Source: Branchiostoma floridae
Taxonomy: Eukaryota > Chordata > Leptocardii > Amphioxiformes > Branchiostomatidae
NCBI RefSeq assembly: GCF_000003815.2
Contig: NC_049981.1
Span: forward strand, 31,436,836-31,500,835
DNA: 64,000 bases
Direction of reading: 5' to 3'
The notes below the pieces were generated by a model. The model made no database searches and had not been told where the DNA came from. It saw only the letters and a program-made list of their open reading frames with translations. Numbering within the stretch: the stretch's first letter is position 1; every line of letters begins with the position of its first letter. Shown here piece after piece: positions 37,766 to 48,668 of the stretch. Made by a program: the position numbers and the translations under genes.

Positions 37766-40700
37766 CTAGAACGTGGTGTCCGGACGCTTGGCGATCCACG
37801 CAGCGATTTTGGGGTTGGCGACGACGCTTGCCATGACCTTGCTGAGTTTGGGGTAACTCTTCATAGTTCCGGGCTTGTAGTTCTCGATGTTGTCGCCGAC
37901 GGTGTGCAGAACAAGGTCGCACCATAGAAGCTGGGGGGAGGGGGAGAGAGGGGAGTATTTATCTATTTATTGAGATTCTCCATATACATATACATATACA
38001 ATGGAGATATAAAACTAGTTCACCTTTATACGTGGGCTAACCTATATCCGTTGTTTTTAAAATCGGAGGTATTTAGGGATATACAAACGGCGGGCGGTGG
38101 TTTCATATTGCGATATTTTCAAAATATTGCAGTTTGAAATCATCCTTCGACTTGATATCGCTAATTGTTACTAGATATACTGTAGAAAAAAAATTTAACA
38201 AACGGATATAGGTTACTCCTCGGATAAAGGTGAAGTAGCGTTAATTCCATAGACTGATTTATTGAGATCAAATTAGAATATGTTTGTTTTCATCTAATTA
38301 AAAAAGATTAATTCTTAATAACTACAGATCGTTAGTAGATATCAGTTTGCGCAACACTACGTTTGTAGCTATCATCATTATGCAACGAAAAACCAAGTTT
38401 CATTACAGTGGTATGTACCAAAGTGCTGTATTTTGTCATAGAAAAAAATAATATCAGAGGTAATAAAAATGATGACGTCATCAATTTGGCCCCAAAAAAA
38501 TCAGATTTAGAATTCTTTAATGCCCATCTATCAACATTCGTTACGGCTCCATTCTTTCTTAATTCATTAATAAGAAAACAGTGGAAGGTCAAAATGCCAA
38601 TTTAGCCAACCGAGATACCTTAAGATTTCCTCTATACAAACATAGGTAGCGTCCACTACCTATCTTTCGTGACACTGAGTAGAGCTTAGTACATTGCTAA
38701 ACTTTCTTCCAACACAAAGGTGTACACGGATCGAATTTTCAACGACCACTGTCGCCTTCTTCAGGATCAATACTAATATCAGTATCCTACTAATATCAGT
38801 ATCCTGAAGAAGGATACGCAATGGAGGTGAGACAAATTTTAGATAGTCCAATAACAGAAATGATCCTTACGCTGTTCCCGACCAGAAAGCCGTTGGAGCC
38901 GCTGAGCTTCTCGCACCTCTCCAGCCTGCGGGCCATGTCCTTGTCGAATTCTGCCGCTTGCTCCGCCTGTAATTCACGCAAGGTGGCGTAGTCAAAGTGA
39001 AGGTGGCTTAGTCGTAGTTATAGTATAGAAAATATGCCAGAGGAGTGAAGCAGGCCGGCTTCACTCCTCTGGCAGCTTTTCTTACTACCTTATGCTACCG
39101 TAGAATCTGCTTGGAGATTAGTCATCCATAAAATCCTCCTACACTTTTAGGTGGAACTACTGTGCCAGAACAGCAATGAACCTACATTTTGTAAATGAAG
39201 CAAAGAATGCCAATAGAACTTTAATACGCTGTAGTAGTAATATATATATATATATATATATAACTATAGAATATGGATAAAGCCCTGAATATGCAGAATT
39301 AGCCCAAGGAAAGAAGATTTCAAAGACAAAAATTGCAATTCTTGGAACATTTAGAATTCAGATAACGAACCGTACACACCTACGGCTCCAAATCTGACCT
39401 CCTTTACGAGACTCTTGAAGAACCGACCAAAACGAAGGACCCGGACTATGAACCCTGAGCTTTCGCTCTACTATATGTTTTGTACCATGTATATGTAATG
39501 ATATATGCTGATAAATTTATCAGGACTCCAGTTGATAAACTTATCAGTACTCGATGTAATCTTAGCCTGATTAAATCTCGCTTATAGCAGCCCGCCAAAC
39601 ATCCGCCAGCCCCTGGCGAGGAGGGGCCAGTTACAGCCCTGGACAGCGGGGTTTGTGTTACACAGACTAATGTAATCTGCATCACTGATGTATCTTATCT
39701 CTTGAACTTTACTTCTCTTATGAACTCAATGAAAAGCGGTCTGCAGGCGGATTTGAGCTTCTCGTGAATAAACAAAGGTTCAAACAAACAAACAAACAAA
39801 CAAACCCTTTTAGCCTCATCAGTAGGGAAGTCGATCGCCACGTCGTACAGTGTGGGCAGGAGAGGGACGATCTCGTCCACGAAGGCGTCCGCCTGAGCCT
39901 GCTCGATGTTAGTCTTACCCGCCATGCCTGCAGAAGGGGTGGAAGTGTTGGGATGTGCCTTACTTACAGACTATACATGCTATCAGGAGAGCTAGCCTGC
40001 TCCAGGTTCGTCTTACCCGCCATGCCTGCAGAAGGTGTGGAAGTGTTAGGATACGCCAAATTTACTAGTATACTTACAGACTATCTGATGGGGCCGTCTT
40101 ACACCGTGGCCATGGCATGCAGTTCTTGTCCCTGTGGGACTTAGTGTGACGTTTTTCACTCCACCCATGGTCAGTTGTACATGTAAAACGGGTACCCTGA
40201 CTTCGGTTGGGGAGGTAAAAGGCGGTGGGAGGAGAGGGTTTGGCTCCACCTCTCAATACTGTGCATTAGACACAGTGGATAACAACCCACTGCCCATACG
40301 CTTCAAAACGGCTATGGGACTACCCTTCATCGTTATGTGTTTGTGCTCTTGTAACTCAGGAACGTATAGGTGGATTGTTAGGTTATTTCGTATGCAGTTT
40401 GGTGTTGACAAACCAAGCACAAGTTTGATAAGTGGCCCCAACGACTTTTTGCTGTACTGCAGCGGGACGTTTGGTCTTGGTATCTCATGATCAGATTCTA
40501 GACATGCTTTGGTCACGGTGTTGGAATGGCATGTTGTTTTCATCATTGTGAGTATTAAGTATGTGGAACACTTTGTGTTGCATTATGGATACAGACTTTG
40601 TCATCGTACACATTGTAAAGAAAAATTAACAAATGCACCTGTGTCGGAGGCACGTGGCGACGCCTGGCTGAGCTTATATAACAGTTACGTATACACTGAA

Positions 40701-41800
40701 CGATCTGTCACACTCAACCTTTGCACCTCTAACTCCAGACGTTGTTTAAAGTGGGTTCACCTCCCCCTAACCAACATTAGATGAACCAGTACTAGTGTGT
40801 TTACCTATCTCCTTGGCCACGAAGCGAGCTATCGGCATGCTCTGGCACAACTTGAAGCCGTCAACCTCCAGTACGGGCAGCTGGCCCATGGGAGTCGCTG
40901 AAACGGGAAGTTTACATCAGACTTATTACGTCTAACTGTCTTCTGAAGTTACGAATATTTTTTGCTGTCATCACATTTTCCGTGGGATAGGAAAGTAGCC
41001 ATTTGAGCTATTAACCAAGTTAGAAGTGAAATAGAAAAGCATTTTTACATGCTTTTCTTCTTCAACTTCACAGAGAAAAAGCACGTTGTGTACAGCATTT
41101 ACATGTTCATTTTAGGGGGAAATTCCCACAGCTCTTTTTGACAAGCACAATGAGCAGTGGACCAGGGCTTAACGTCCCGTCCTAAGGACTGTAACCCTGT
41201 CCAGTAGTTTGCGTGTCGGGTGAGCGACACAGCCGGGATTGGAAATCATGACCTCCTGTTCAGATGTGGAACATACAGTGGAAAGCTCAAACAATTACGT
41301 GCTACGGGATAGCAGCTGTTGATTTAATTATAAATTCAGGGACAGAGTAAACAGTGGAGAAACTTTCACTGCCCCGACGTTTGCTGTCAGACGGCTACCT
41401 GATTAATCACGAGCACATGTATACGAGACATTGACAACCAGTCTTACCTGCTTGATCGCGTCTGTTTCGTGTGACATTCTAACACGAACCCTACACAGAA
41501 TTTACCGATAAACACCAGTGGATCAGTGCTCACTCCCTTATATGCTATATGTTGTACTTGAGATATCAGCAGCCAGTCTTAGCTGCTTGATCGTGTCTGT
41601 TTCGTGTGGCATTCTAACAAGAACATTATACAGCTTTTACCGATCTAAACACATCAATGCTCACTTGGTTTAACTGCCGGCCACCCGTCGAAGGAGACCC
41701 TGTCGTCCTCGAAGTCTATCCCGGCAGCAGCGAACATCATCCTGGTCGGCTCGGCGCGAGCTCTCATGTCGAAGTACGTCAGCTTGTACTTGGGAGCCAT
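37766..41800 (-). CDS. GST-E: sigma-class glutathione S-transferase
   Basis: Exons 41665-41800, 40805-40897, 39806-39927, 38871-38966 and 37766-37930 (612 nt, 203 residues). N-domain: [17 protein letters not shown] with Tyr9, Arg15, Trp40, MGQLP and CQSMPIARFV. C-domain: [18 protein letters not shown] in exon 3 (two codons longer than in F, with VAIDFP), CEKLSGSNGFLVGNS in exon 4, [16 protein letters not shown] in exon 5, ending RPDTTF. It heads the E-I subfamily in which exon 5 begins L/M-LWCDL. The exon 3 donor is AGG|GTTTGT, formed by the (TTTG)n tail of an inserted LINE, and is weaker than in other copies. A partial second exon 3 lies upstream at about 39995-40025. It forms a segmental duplicate with GST-F. 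Confidence 0.94.
39355..39805 (+). mobile_element. LINE 3' end abutting GST-E exon 3
   Basis: Carries the C-terminal remnant APNLTSFTRLLKN, then a 3' UTR alignable with 25440-25665 (shared CTCAATGAAAAGCGG and GTGAATAAACAAAGGTTCAA), ending in (CAAA)n at about 39778-39805. Opposite orientation to GST-E. Its tail touches the first base of GST-E intron 3. Confidence 0.75.
39995..40025 (-). pseudogene. Partial duplicate of sigma GST exon 3 (start only)
   Basis: Minus strand reads an acceptor CTGCAG, then GC ATG GCG..., giving MAGKTNLEQA, after which homology ends and a stop follows 11 codons later. It matches GST-F exon 3 (NLEQA) better than the adjacent GST-E exon (NIEQA). Flanking intron DNA (GTGGAAGTGTT) is duplicated too. 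It is likely a trace of unequal crossing-over. Confidence 0.65.
40105..40330 (+). repeat. SINE 3' portion
   Basis: GGGTACCCTGACTTCGGTTG, GGGAGGTAAAAGGCGGTGGG and ACTGTGCATTAGACACAGTG follow in order; the first two match the SINE at 43950-44160 and the last matches 45838-45925. Lies in GST-E intron 2. A similar piece is in GST-F intron 2, so the insertion predates the E/F duplication. Confidence 0.55.
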
Positions 41801-41890
41801 GATGCTGTGTGTAGCGTGGGGTTTGTAGTGTGGACCAGACGAGACAAATGTGTTACACGTCAAGTGTTACCTGGTTAAGGTGCAGGTGTG

Positions 41891-41982
41891 CTTATATAGG
41901 TCACAAAAGGAGTGACACAGCAGTTCTCTGTGATGTGGGAACTTGACACTTGTTTCGAGGGGTGATACCATCAAAGAATGAT
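41891..41982 (-). promoter_or_regulatory. GST-E promoter: TATA, antioxidant-response-like element, conserved block
   Basis: Plus-strand view: CTTATATA at 41891-41898 (TATATAAG in gene orientation, about 92 bases before the ATG), TGACACAGC at 41913-41921 (ARE core TGACnnnGC), then CACTTGTTTCGAGGGG and GATACCATCAAAGAATGAT ending at 41982. The same series occurs upstream of GST-F at the same spacing. Confidence 0.6.
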
Positions 41983-43180
41983 ATATTTAACGTTTGTATT
42001 TGAAATGCTATGTGCATGTGAATGTTTTAGAGCATCACAACCAGAGTTTCACAATCAGCAGCTCTGTGTGTTAAGGGAACAAATATGAACTCTTTAATTT
42101 GGCCCTCTTTTTTTCATACATGTTGTTTGCGTTTGAAATGGACTGCTCCGTCTGACCTTGATTCCATTCATATCAAACGTGGCTTGATCTTTCATGTCTA
42201 TGAACCCGTTTACAAGGTGCCCGTAGTCATACTGGTGCCACACAGAGCTCCGGACCTCCAGAGCACTGGGCTTTTAGACAAAGGAATAAGTAGTAGAATA
42301 ACATGCATGTTATCCCTTCAAGTTTACACGGAACTGTCAACACAACAGGTGTAGTGGGCGTGTCGCAAGGTCCCGCCACGTAGGCGGTACCCTTTGACCT
42401 CCATAAGTAGGATGTATAGAGAAATGCCAACTGACACGTGCACGTGCTTTTGGGAAAGAACCATGACCATTATATAGTCGTTTGTGAGCTTTCGTGGGAC
42501 ACTCGTGGACTTGATGAGTTGGGGAATTCAGTTGTCTTGATCTGATTTTATTGTATACAGCCAGACCTCCCCACTAGATTATTATATAGGGCTAGCCCTG
42601 GGAACTCATTCTCCTACGCAAAGGCGAAACAGAGTCGTCAGAGGGACTCCATCTGTTTTCACCTCTGCTTGCCTGAGGTTAATATATGGGTATCATTGGC
42701 GTCGCCACAAACCAGCTGCCAGCCAACCAGAGAACAGGCGATGAGAGAGCTTTGAACGAGCTAAAGCTGTCCCGCAATGGCCGCTGGGAAGCTATCAGCC
42801 AATCATGTTACGTATTACCATGGCTTTGTTTGCTCACCATGCCGACGCCCGATCCTCAACGGCTGACTGCCCATATAAGGGTAAGCTCATTAATATTCAT
42901 AAGCAAGGCACCCCTAATAACCGAATACCGTGGCTGATTTGTCAGGGTTGATATCACAGGCTTTGCCGTGATTGTCAACCCTGAGTGTGAGGATGTGGGA
43001 ACTGCACAATATACAATCAACAATAAAAATGGTTACAATGCGTTTTACAGATACATGTAGTTTTTACATTCTAGTAGGTTATACAAATAATGCAAAGACT
43101 TGATCCTCTCACCTTCCGCACGACAAGGAATCGTACAATAAAGACTCGTATGACGAATGCCTTTTGTGTGAACTAAATTC

Positions 43181-43186
43181 TTTAAT
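43181..43186 (-). terminator. Possible GST-F polyadenylation signal (ATTAAA)
   Basis: ATTAAA in gene orientation, about 295 bases 3' of the stop. No AATAAA is seen closer. Confidence 0.3.
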
Positions 43187-43480
43187 ATAACAGCTATATA
43201 ACATAACACATAATTCTATTCTATTATTGCTGAAGTGAATAATAGAATAGAATATTACAGCTGCTCCGAAAAATTAGACCCCATGCTGGCCAAACTATAC
43301 GCTAATCTCCAAGCAGATCCTACACTACCATAAGATTAAGTATTCGTTGTCTCCAGAGGATGGAATCTATAGAATAAGTCAGTGTGGACTTACTAAGCTT
43401 TACGGTACAAATCACACAGCTACCATTAAACCGTGTCGTAACAATACAGTTCTATGAACTAGAAAATGGTGTCCGGACAA

Positions 43481-46400
43481 CTAGAACTTGGTGTCCGGGC
43501 GCTTGGCGATCCACGCAGCGATTTTGGGGTTGGCGGTGACGCTGGCCATGACCTTGCTGAGTTTGGGGTAGCTCTTCAGGGTTCCGGGCTTGTAGTTCTC
43601 GATGTTGTAGCCGACGGTGTGCAGAACTAGGTCGCACCAGAGAAGCTGGGGAGGGGAGGGGGGGTAGATATGTTATTGTAAATGTTTTATTGGAAATCCA
43701 TGCCCATGGGGCTACATGTAGATAATGTAAGTTCTAACATACAAATATTAAGTGAATGAATGTAAGGTACTCAATCTACGTAACTATTGCTGTGTTTGAC
43801 TTCTTCTTTGAACACAGTTGGAAATTAAACGCCCCATGTATTCTATCATAGACTGATTCGATGATCTTAGTAGGAAGAGAATCTTTTGTGGCGTTTACTA
43901 GTACACGTACATTCAATAGACTGAGTTATTGATTTCAAACTATTGACATCCAGGTAGGCTGCCAATGCCATGGCGTCGTGTGCGGCATAACTTGAAGAGC
44001 GTTCGGCTCGGAATCTAGAGAATCTAGAGAATCCCGAGTTCGATACCCGCCGTGCTCCGACGCTGTGCCCTTGGGAAAGGGACTTAACACGACCTTCCTT
44101 ACTTCACCCAGGTGTAAAAATGGGTACCTGACTTCGGTCGGGGAGGTAAAAGAAAATACTACCTTTACCCTCTGTCTGTATGTGGCACTGTTGATATAAG
44201 TTACTAACTTGAGTGCAGTGCCACATTGTCCTCGTCTGTCCATATGCAAACATAGGTAGCGTCCGTGACACTGAGCAGAGCTTAGTACAATTCTAAACTT
44301 TCTTCCAACACAAAAGTATACACGTATCAATTTTCCACGACCACTGTCGCCCTCTTCGGGATCAATAACTGGAGAAGGCGACAGAGGTCGTTGAAAATTC
44401 GATCCGTGTATACTTTTGTGTTGGAAGAAAGTTCATGATTATTAGTGTTGGATTAATTTCAGATAGTCCAATAACAGAAATGATCCTTACGCTGTTCCCG
44501 ACCAGAAAGCCGTTGGAGCCGCAGAGCTTCTCGCACCTCTCAAGCATGCCGACCATGTTCTTGTCGAATTCTGCCGCTAGCTCCGCCTGTAAATCACGCA
44601 AGGTGGCGTAGTCAAACTAGTCACTACGGACAGTACGGGCGATCGCGATGTCACAGTGACGCAGTGGTAGGCAAAAAGCAGGTGTTTTGTACAATATACT
44701 ACATATTTACACATTAATCAGTAATTTGATCTGCTAATTTGAATATTAATTTTTAATCTACTGACGTTCTAGCAAACACCAGCCGTCGAATACCCCGGAC
44801 ATAAACAACAACAACAGCGATCGCCCGTATGCGTATACCAGACTAATTACGTTGGTTATAGGTTTATTTGCTAGCAGAGTTTGTTCACCCGGTAGCCAAA
44901 CATACTTCTGGGACGGCCTCACTCCTCTGGCAGGTTTAATACTATCGTGGGATCTGCTTGGAGATTAGTCATCCAGAAAGTTTACTTGCTGTAGCTTAAA
45001 GAACTTAATACGCTGTGGTAGTGATATAGATATACATGTATTACTATAAAATAGCGATGAAGCCCCCGAATATGAAGAATTAACCCGAGAAAAGAAGATT
45101 TCAAAGGCAAAAATAAATAGCAATTCTTGGAAAATCTAGAATTCGGCTAACGAACCTTTTTCGCGGCATCTGTAGCGAACGTCACGCCGTACAGTTTGGG
45201 CAGGATGGGGATGATCTCATCCACGAAGGCGTCGGCCTGGGCCTGCTCCAGGTTCGTCTTACCCGCCATGCCTGCAGAAGGGGTGTGGAAGTATAAGGAT
45301 GTGCCATACGTAAGGTGCACTCTCACTGTACTTGTGTCAAGCCTGCGTCACTGCGGGGTTCGTCCACTACGTCACTGTTTTTTTTTCATTTTCTCTGATT
45401 TTTCATAATTTAGATATTGTGACATAAAACTATGACTTAGAAGACGACAAAATACACAAAAGGTAAAAGAATTCGTTCTTTATCTCTGAAATTCGTGGAG
45501 TATCTTTCAAACCCCGCAGTGACGCAAGCTTGACGCAAGTGCAGTGAGAGTGAACATTTACTTACAGAGTATGCATGCTATCAGGCGACCTGGATCAAGT
45601 TGCCATCAAGGTTACACATTTTATCACGAAACATCATCTCTGTTGGTAGTAATCATAGTACAATGCTAAAACTTCTTCCAACACAAAGGTATACACGGAT
45701 CAAATTTTCAACGACCTCTGTTGCCTTATTCAGGATCAATACTGATGACCGAACACTTCAGAACGTAAACTCGCGAGAGTTACAGACACGTGATCTCATC
45801 AACACGTGATCTTGTGGATACATGACGTCAGTAAGTGGGCTCTGCCTCCCAATACTGTGTCCCATATAGACACAGTATGTAATAGCCCACTGGCCCCACG
45901 ACATCAAAAAGGCTATATGGGACTTCTATTCTGGATTTTGTATTCCTATTTGTATTCTTGAAACACAAGAAGTTATTGTTACGATATTTCGTATGTGGTT
46001 TGGTGTCGACAAGTCAATCATCATCATCATCATCATCGGTCGGTTGCAACAAGTTCTGTAATCCCCCAACGACTTTTTATGGTACTGCAGCGGGGCGTTT
46101 GGTCTTGGTATCTAAGCTGCAGGTTCTGGACATGCTATATATGGTTGCGGTCTTGGAATGACACGTAGCATTCACCATTGTGTATGTGGGATACTTTGTT
46201 TCATTATGGATAAACACTTTGTCATCGCGTATAGAAAGATGAACAATTGCCATAAAGAAGAAACAACTGTCTGCTATTCATGAGATGCACAACCATTCAC
46301 ATATGGACCTGCTTTTGTTTAGGTTCATGCTTGTTCAAATAAAGAAAAAAAATGACTCGACAACTTTTCATTCATGAGAATGAAGCCCTTTTCATTGATG

Positions 46401-47765
46401 GCTACAACCGTAGAAAGTAGGCCAACACTTGATAATTGTTTCCCATACAAAGAGATACAATGGTGGATGGGTTATGCTGAGTCACAGAGACTACATGTGT
46501 TCTATGTGCAGTTAGCATGTCATTGTATATAGATATTGTGTCCAGTTGTCATAACTACCCTTCTAAATAACACGCCAGCTTCTGTATCTGAATAGCCGGT
46601 ACAACAGCCTTTCAGCGTAATACACCAGCTTCTGTATCTGTATACTTTCAGTCTAACCGCCTATACTACGCCTATAGCGTACCAAACCAGCCTCTTTATC
46701 TGTATTCATAACTTTATAGCCGGTATAACCGTCCTTGGGCTTAAGACACAAGCTTCGACAAGACTTGTGCCGTGTGGCGTTACGCGCCAGCTTCGGAGGC
46801 ACGTGGCGACACCAGCGTGACATTACAGTTACGTACACTGAACGATCTGTGACACTTAACCTTTGCACCTCTAACTCCAGACGTTGTTTAAACCCCTCCA
46901 ACCACCGAACATTAAATGTAACAGTGTGTTACCATAGCGTACCTGTCTCCTTGGCCACGAAGCGAGCGATCGGCATGCTCTGGCACAACTTGACTCCGTC
47001 AACATCCAGTACGGGCAGCTGGCCCATGGGAGTCGCTGAAACGGAAAGATTACGTTAGACTCTTCTGGCGAGACGTCTTACGTCACCTGAATTGGCTGAA
47101 TCTAAGAAAATTTCTCTGCTGTTATCACATTTACAGTGGAATAGGAATTTAAAGTAATCGTTTGAGCTATTGACCAAGGTATCTGTATCTATATAGCTGG
47201 TATAACCGCCCTTCGGCGTAACACACCAGCTTCTGTATCTGTATCTATATAGCCGGTATAACCGTCCTTCGGCGTAACACATCACCTTAGAACTGTATCT
47301 GTATTTACATAGCCGGTATAACCACCCTTGTGAGCGAGTGAGTGGGGTTAGCTCCTGCTAATTCAATTACTTATTCATCATCAGAAACAGAACAAACATT
47401 GGAGAAACTTTCACTCAGTCGCGGCTCCGACGTTTGATGTACGGCTACCTCGATACCTTGATTAAACACATGTACATGTGTTTGCATGCGTGTGTATTCT
47501 GTATATGTTCTATGTTACATGGGACACTGGCAGCAGGTTTTAGCTGCTTGATCGCGTCCGTTTCGCGTAGCATCCTAACATTAACAAGGACCCTGTACAG
47601 ATTTTACCGATAAACACATCAATACTCACTCCCTTTGAGTGCCGGCCACTTGTCAAAGGGGATCCTGTCGTCTTCGAAGTCTATCCCGGCGGCAGCGAAC
47701 ATCATCCTGGTCGGCTCGGCGCGAGCTCTCATGTCGAAGTACGACAGCTTGTACTTGGGAGCCAT
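43481..47765 (-). CDS. GST-F: sigma-class glutathione S-transferase
   Basis: Exons 47630-47765, 46943-47035, 45156-45271, 44491-44586 and 43481-43645 (606 nt, 201 residues), intact. N-domain: MAPKYKLSYFDMRARAE with Tyr9, Arg15, Trp40 and CQSMPIARFV. C-domain: [33 protein letters not shown] and [16 protein letters not shown], ending RPDTKF. Nearest relative is GST-E in every exon, in introns and upstream, consistent with a recent duplication of about 5.7 kb. Just past the stop, an ACTAGAA..GGTGTCCGG segment including the stop codon is tandemly repeated. A minisatellite flanks exon 2 on both sides. Confidence 0.95.
43950..44160 (+). repeat. tRNA-derived SINE, best preserved copy
   Basis: An A-box-like head (CGTGTGCGGCATAACTTGAA), a B box (CCCGAGTTCGATACCCGCC), then TGCCCTTGGGAAAGGGACTT and CACCCAGGTGTAAAAATGGG with TACCTGACTTCGGTCGGGGA. 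Contains a short tandem TCTAGAGAA duplication. Lies in GST-F intron 4 and is absent from the matching GST-E intron, so it inserted after the duplication. Confidence 0.7.
44293..44433. mobile_element. MITE, family 'CTAAACTTTCTTCCAACACA' (near-intact copy)
   Basis: Left end CTAAACTTTCTTCCAACACA, right end TGTGTTGGAAGAAAGTT, arms complementary for about 60 bases around GGATCAATAACTGG. In GST-F intron 4. The matching GST-E intron has a copy at 38697-38815 whose right arm has decayed. Confidence 0.75.
46560..47330. repeat. Minisatellite of about 55 bp on both sides of GST-F exon 2
   Basis: Units such as AGCCGGTATAACCGCCCTTC, GGCGTAACACACCAGCTTCT and GTATCTGTATCTATAT occur at about 46560-46800 and again at 47180-47330, separated by exon 2 and its flanks. 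The 5' block is more diverged. Confidence 0.65.
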
Positions 47766-47846
47766 GTTGTAGTGTGTAGCGTGGGGCTTGTAGTGCAGAC
47801 AGTGCGAGACAGCGGTGTTACACGTCAGGTGTTACGTGCAGGTGGG

Positions 47847-47933
47847 CTTATATAGGACACGCGAGGAGTGACACAGCAGTTCTCTGTTGGAACCCGACAC
47901 TTATGTGAAGGGGTGATACCATCAAAGAATGAT
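47847..47933 (-). promoter_or_regulatory. GST-F promoter: TATA, antioxidant-response-like element, conserved block
   Basis: Plus-strand view: CTTATATA at 47847-47854 (about 85 bases before the ATG), TGACACAGC at 47869-47877, and CACTTATGTGAAGGGG with GATACCATCAAAGAATGAT ending at 47932. Colinear with GST-E. Confidence 0.6.
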
Positions 47934-48406
47934 ACTTTTAACGTTTGTATTTGAAATGCGACACGCGTGTGCATACAGTAAAGTGTAGAGTTTCTTAATT
48001 AGCAGTTCTGTGCGTAAAAGGAAAAATATGAACTCCTTAAATTGGGCCTAGTTTTTTACAGATGATATTTGTGTTTAAAATGGACTGCTCCGTAATCTGA
48101 TGCTCATTCCATTCATATCAAACGTGGCCTGCTATTTCGTGTCTACGATGCCGTTAACAAGGTGCCCATAGTCACAATGGTGCCACACAGAGCTCCGGAC
48201 CTCTAAAGCCTTTAGTTTCAGGACAAAGGAATGAGTAAAAAAAAAACCAGCATGCATGTTTTTCCTTTTGAAATCTGCACGGAACAATCAACACAACAGG
48301 TGTAGTGGGCGTGTCGCCGGGTTCCGCCATGCTGGCGCTGCCCTTTGACCTACATAAGTAGGATGAATGGATGAATGCCACCTGGCACGTATTCGGCGTG
48401 CTTTGG

Positions 48407-48504
48407 TAGCCTGGTATCCAGTCGTAATAGAGCTCCCGAGTCTCTTCTCTCCTCTTTGCAAGAGAAGAGACTCGGGAGCTATATTACGGCTGGATACCAG
48501 GCTA
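48407..48504. mobile_element. 98-bp hairpin MITE with 9-bp target duplication
   Basis: Starts TAGCCTGGTATCCAGTCGTA and ends as its reverse complement; arms about 44 bp with very few mismatches (AGAGCTCCCGAGTCTCTTCT against AGAAGAGACTCGGGAGCTAT). Direct repeats GTGCTTTGG flank it at 48398-48406 and 48505-48513. The homologous site upstream of GST-E (about 42442-42452, GTGCTTTTGGG) is empty. Confidence 0.85.
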
Positions 48505-48568
48505 GTGCTTTGGGGGTACGGATCTTAATAAAGGGTTAATGCCCCGCCCCGAGGTGTATATGGTGAGA

Positions 48569-48668
48569 NNNNNNNNNNNNNNNNNNNNNNNNNNNNNNNN
48601 NNNNNNNNNNNNNNNNNNNNNNNNNNNNNNNNNNNNNNNNNNNNNNNNNNNNNNNNNNNNNNNNNNNN
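48569..48668. other. Assembly gap (100 N)
   Basis: Exactly 100 N, between GST-F upstream DNA and GST-G. The real F-G distance is therefore unknown and a missing gene copy cannot be excluded. Confidence 0.99.

Noticed and set aside
40134-40546. 118- and 97-residue frames in GST-E intron 2
   Set aside because: They fall on a SINE 3' portion and its flank; a diverged version is in GST-F intron 2 without a conserved frame.
43950-44160. Possible tRNA gene at the B box GAGTTCGATACCC
   Set aside because: Continues into the shared SINE tail found at other sites, and the 5' half does not fold as a tRNA.
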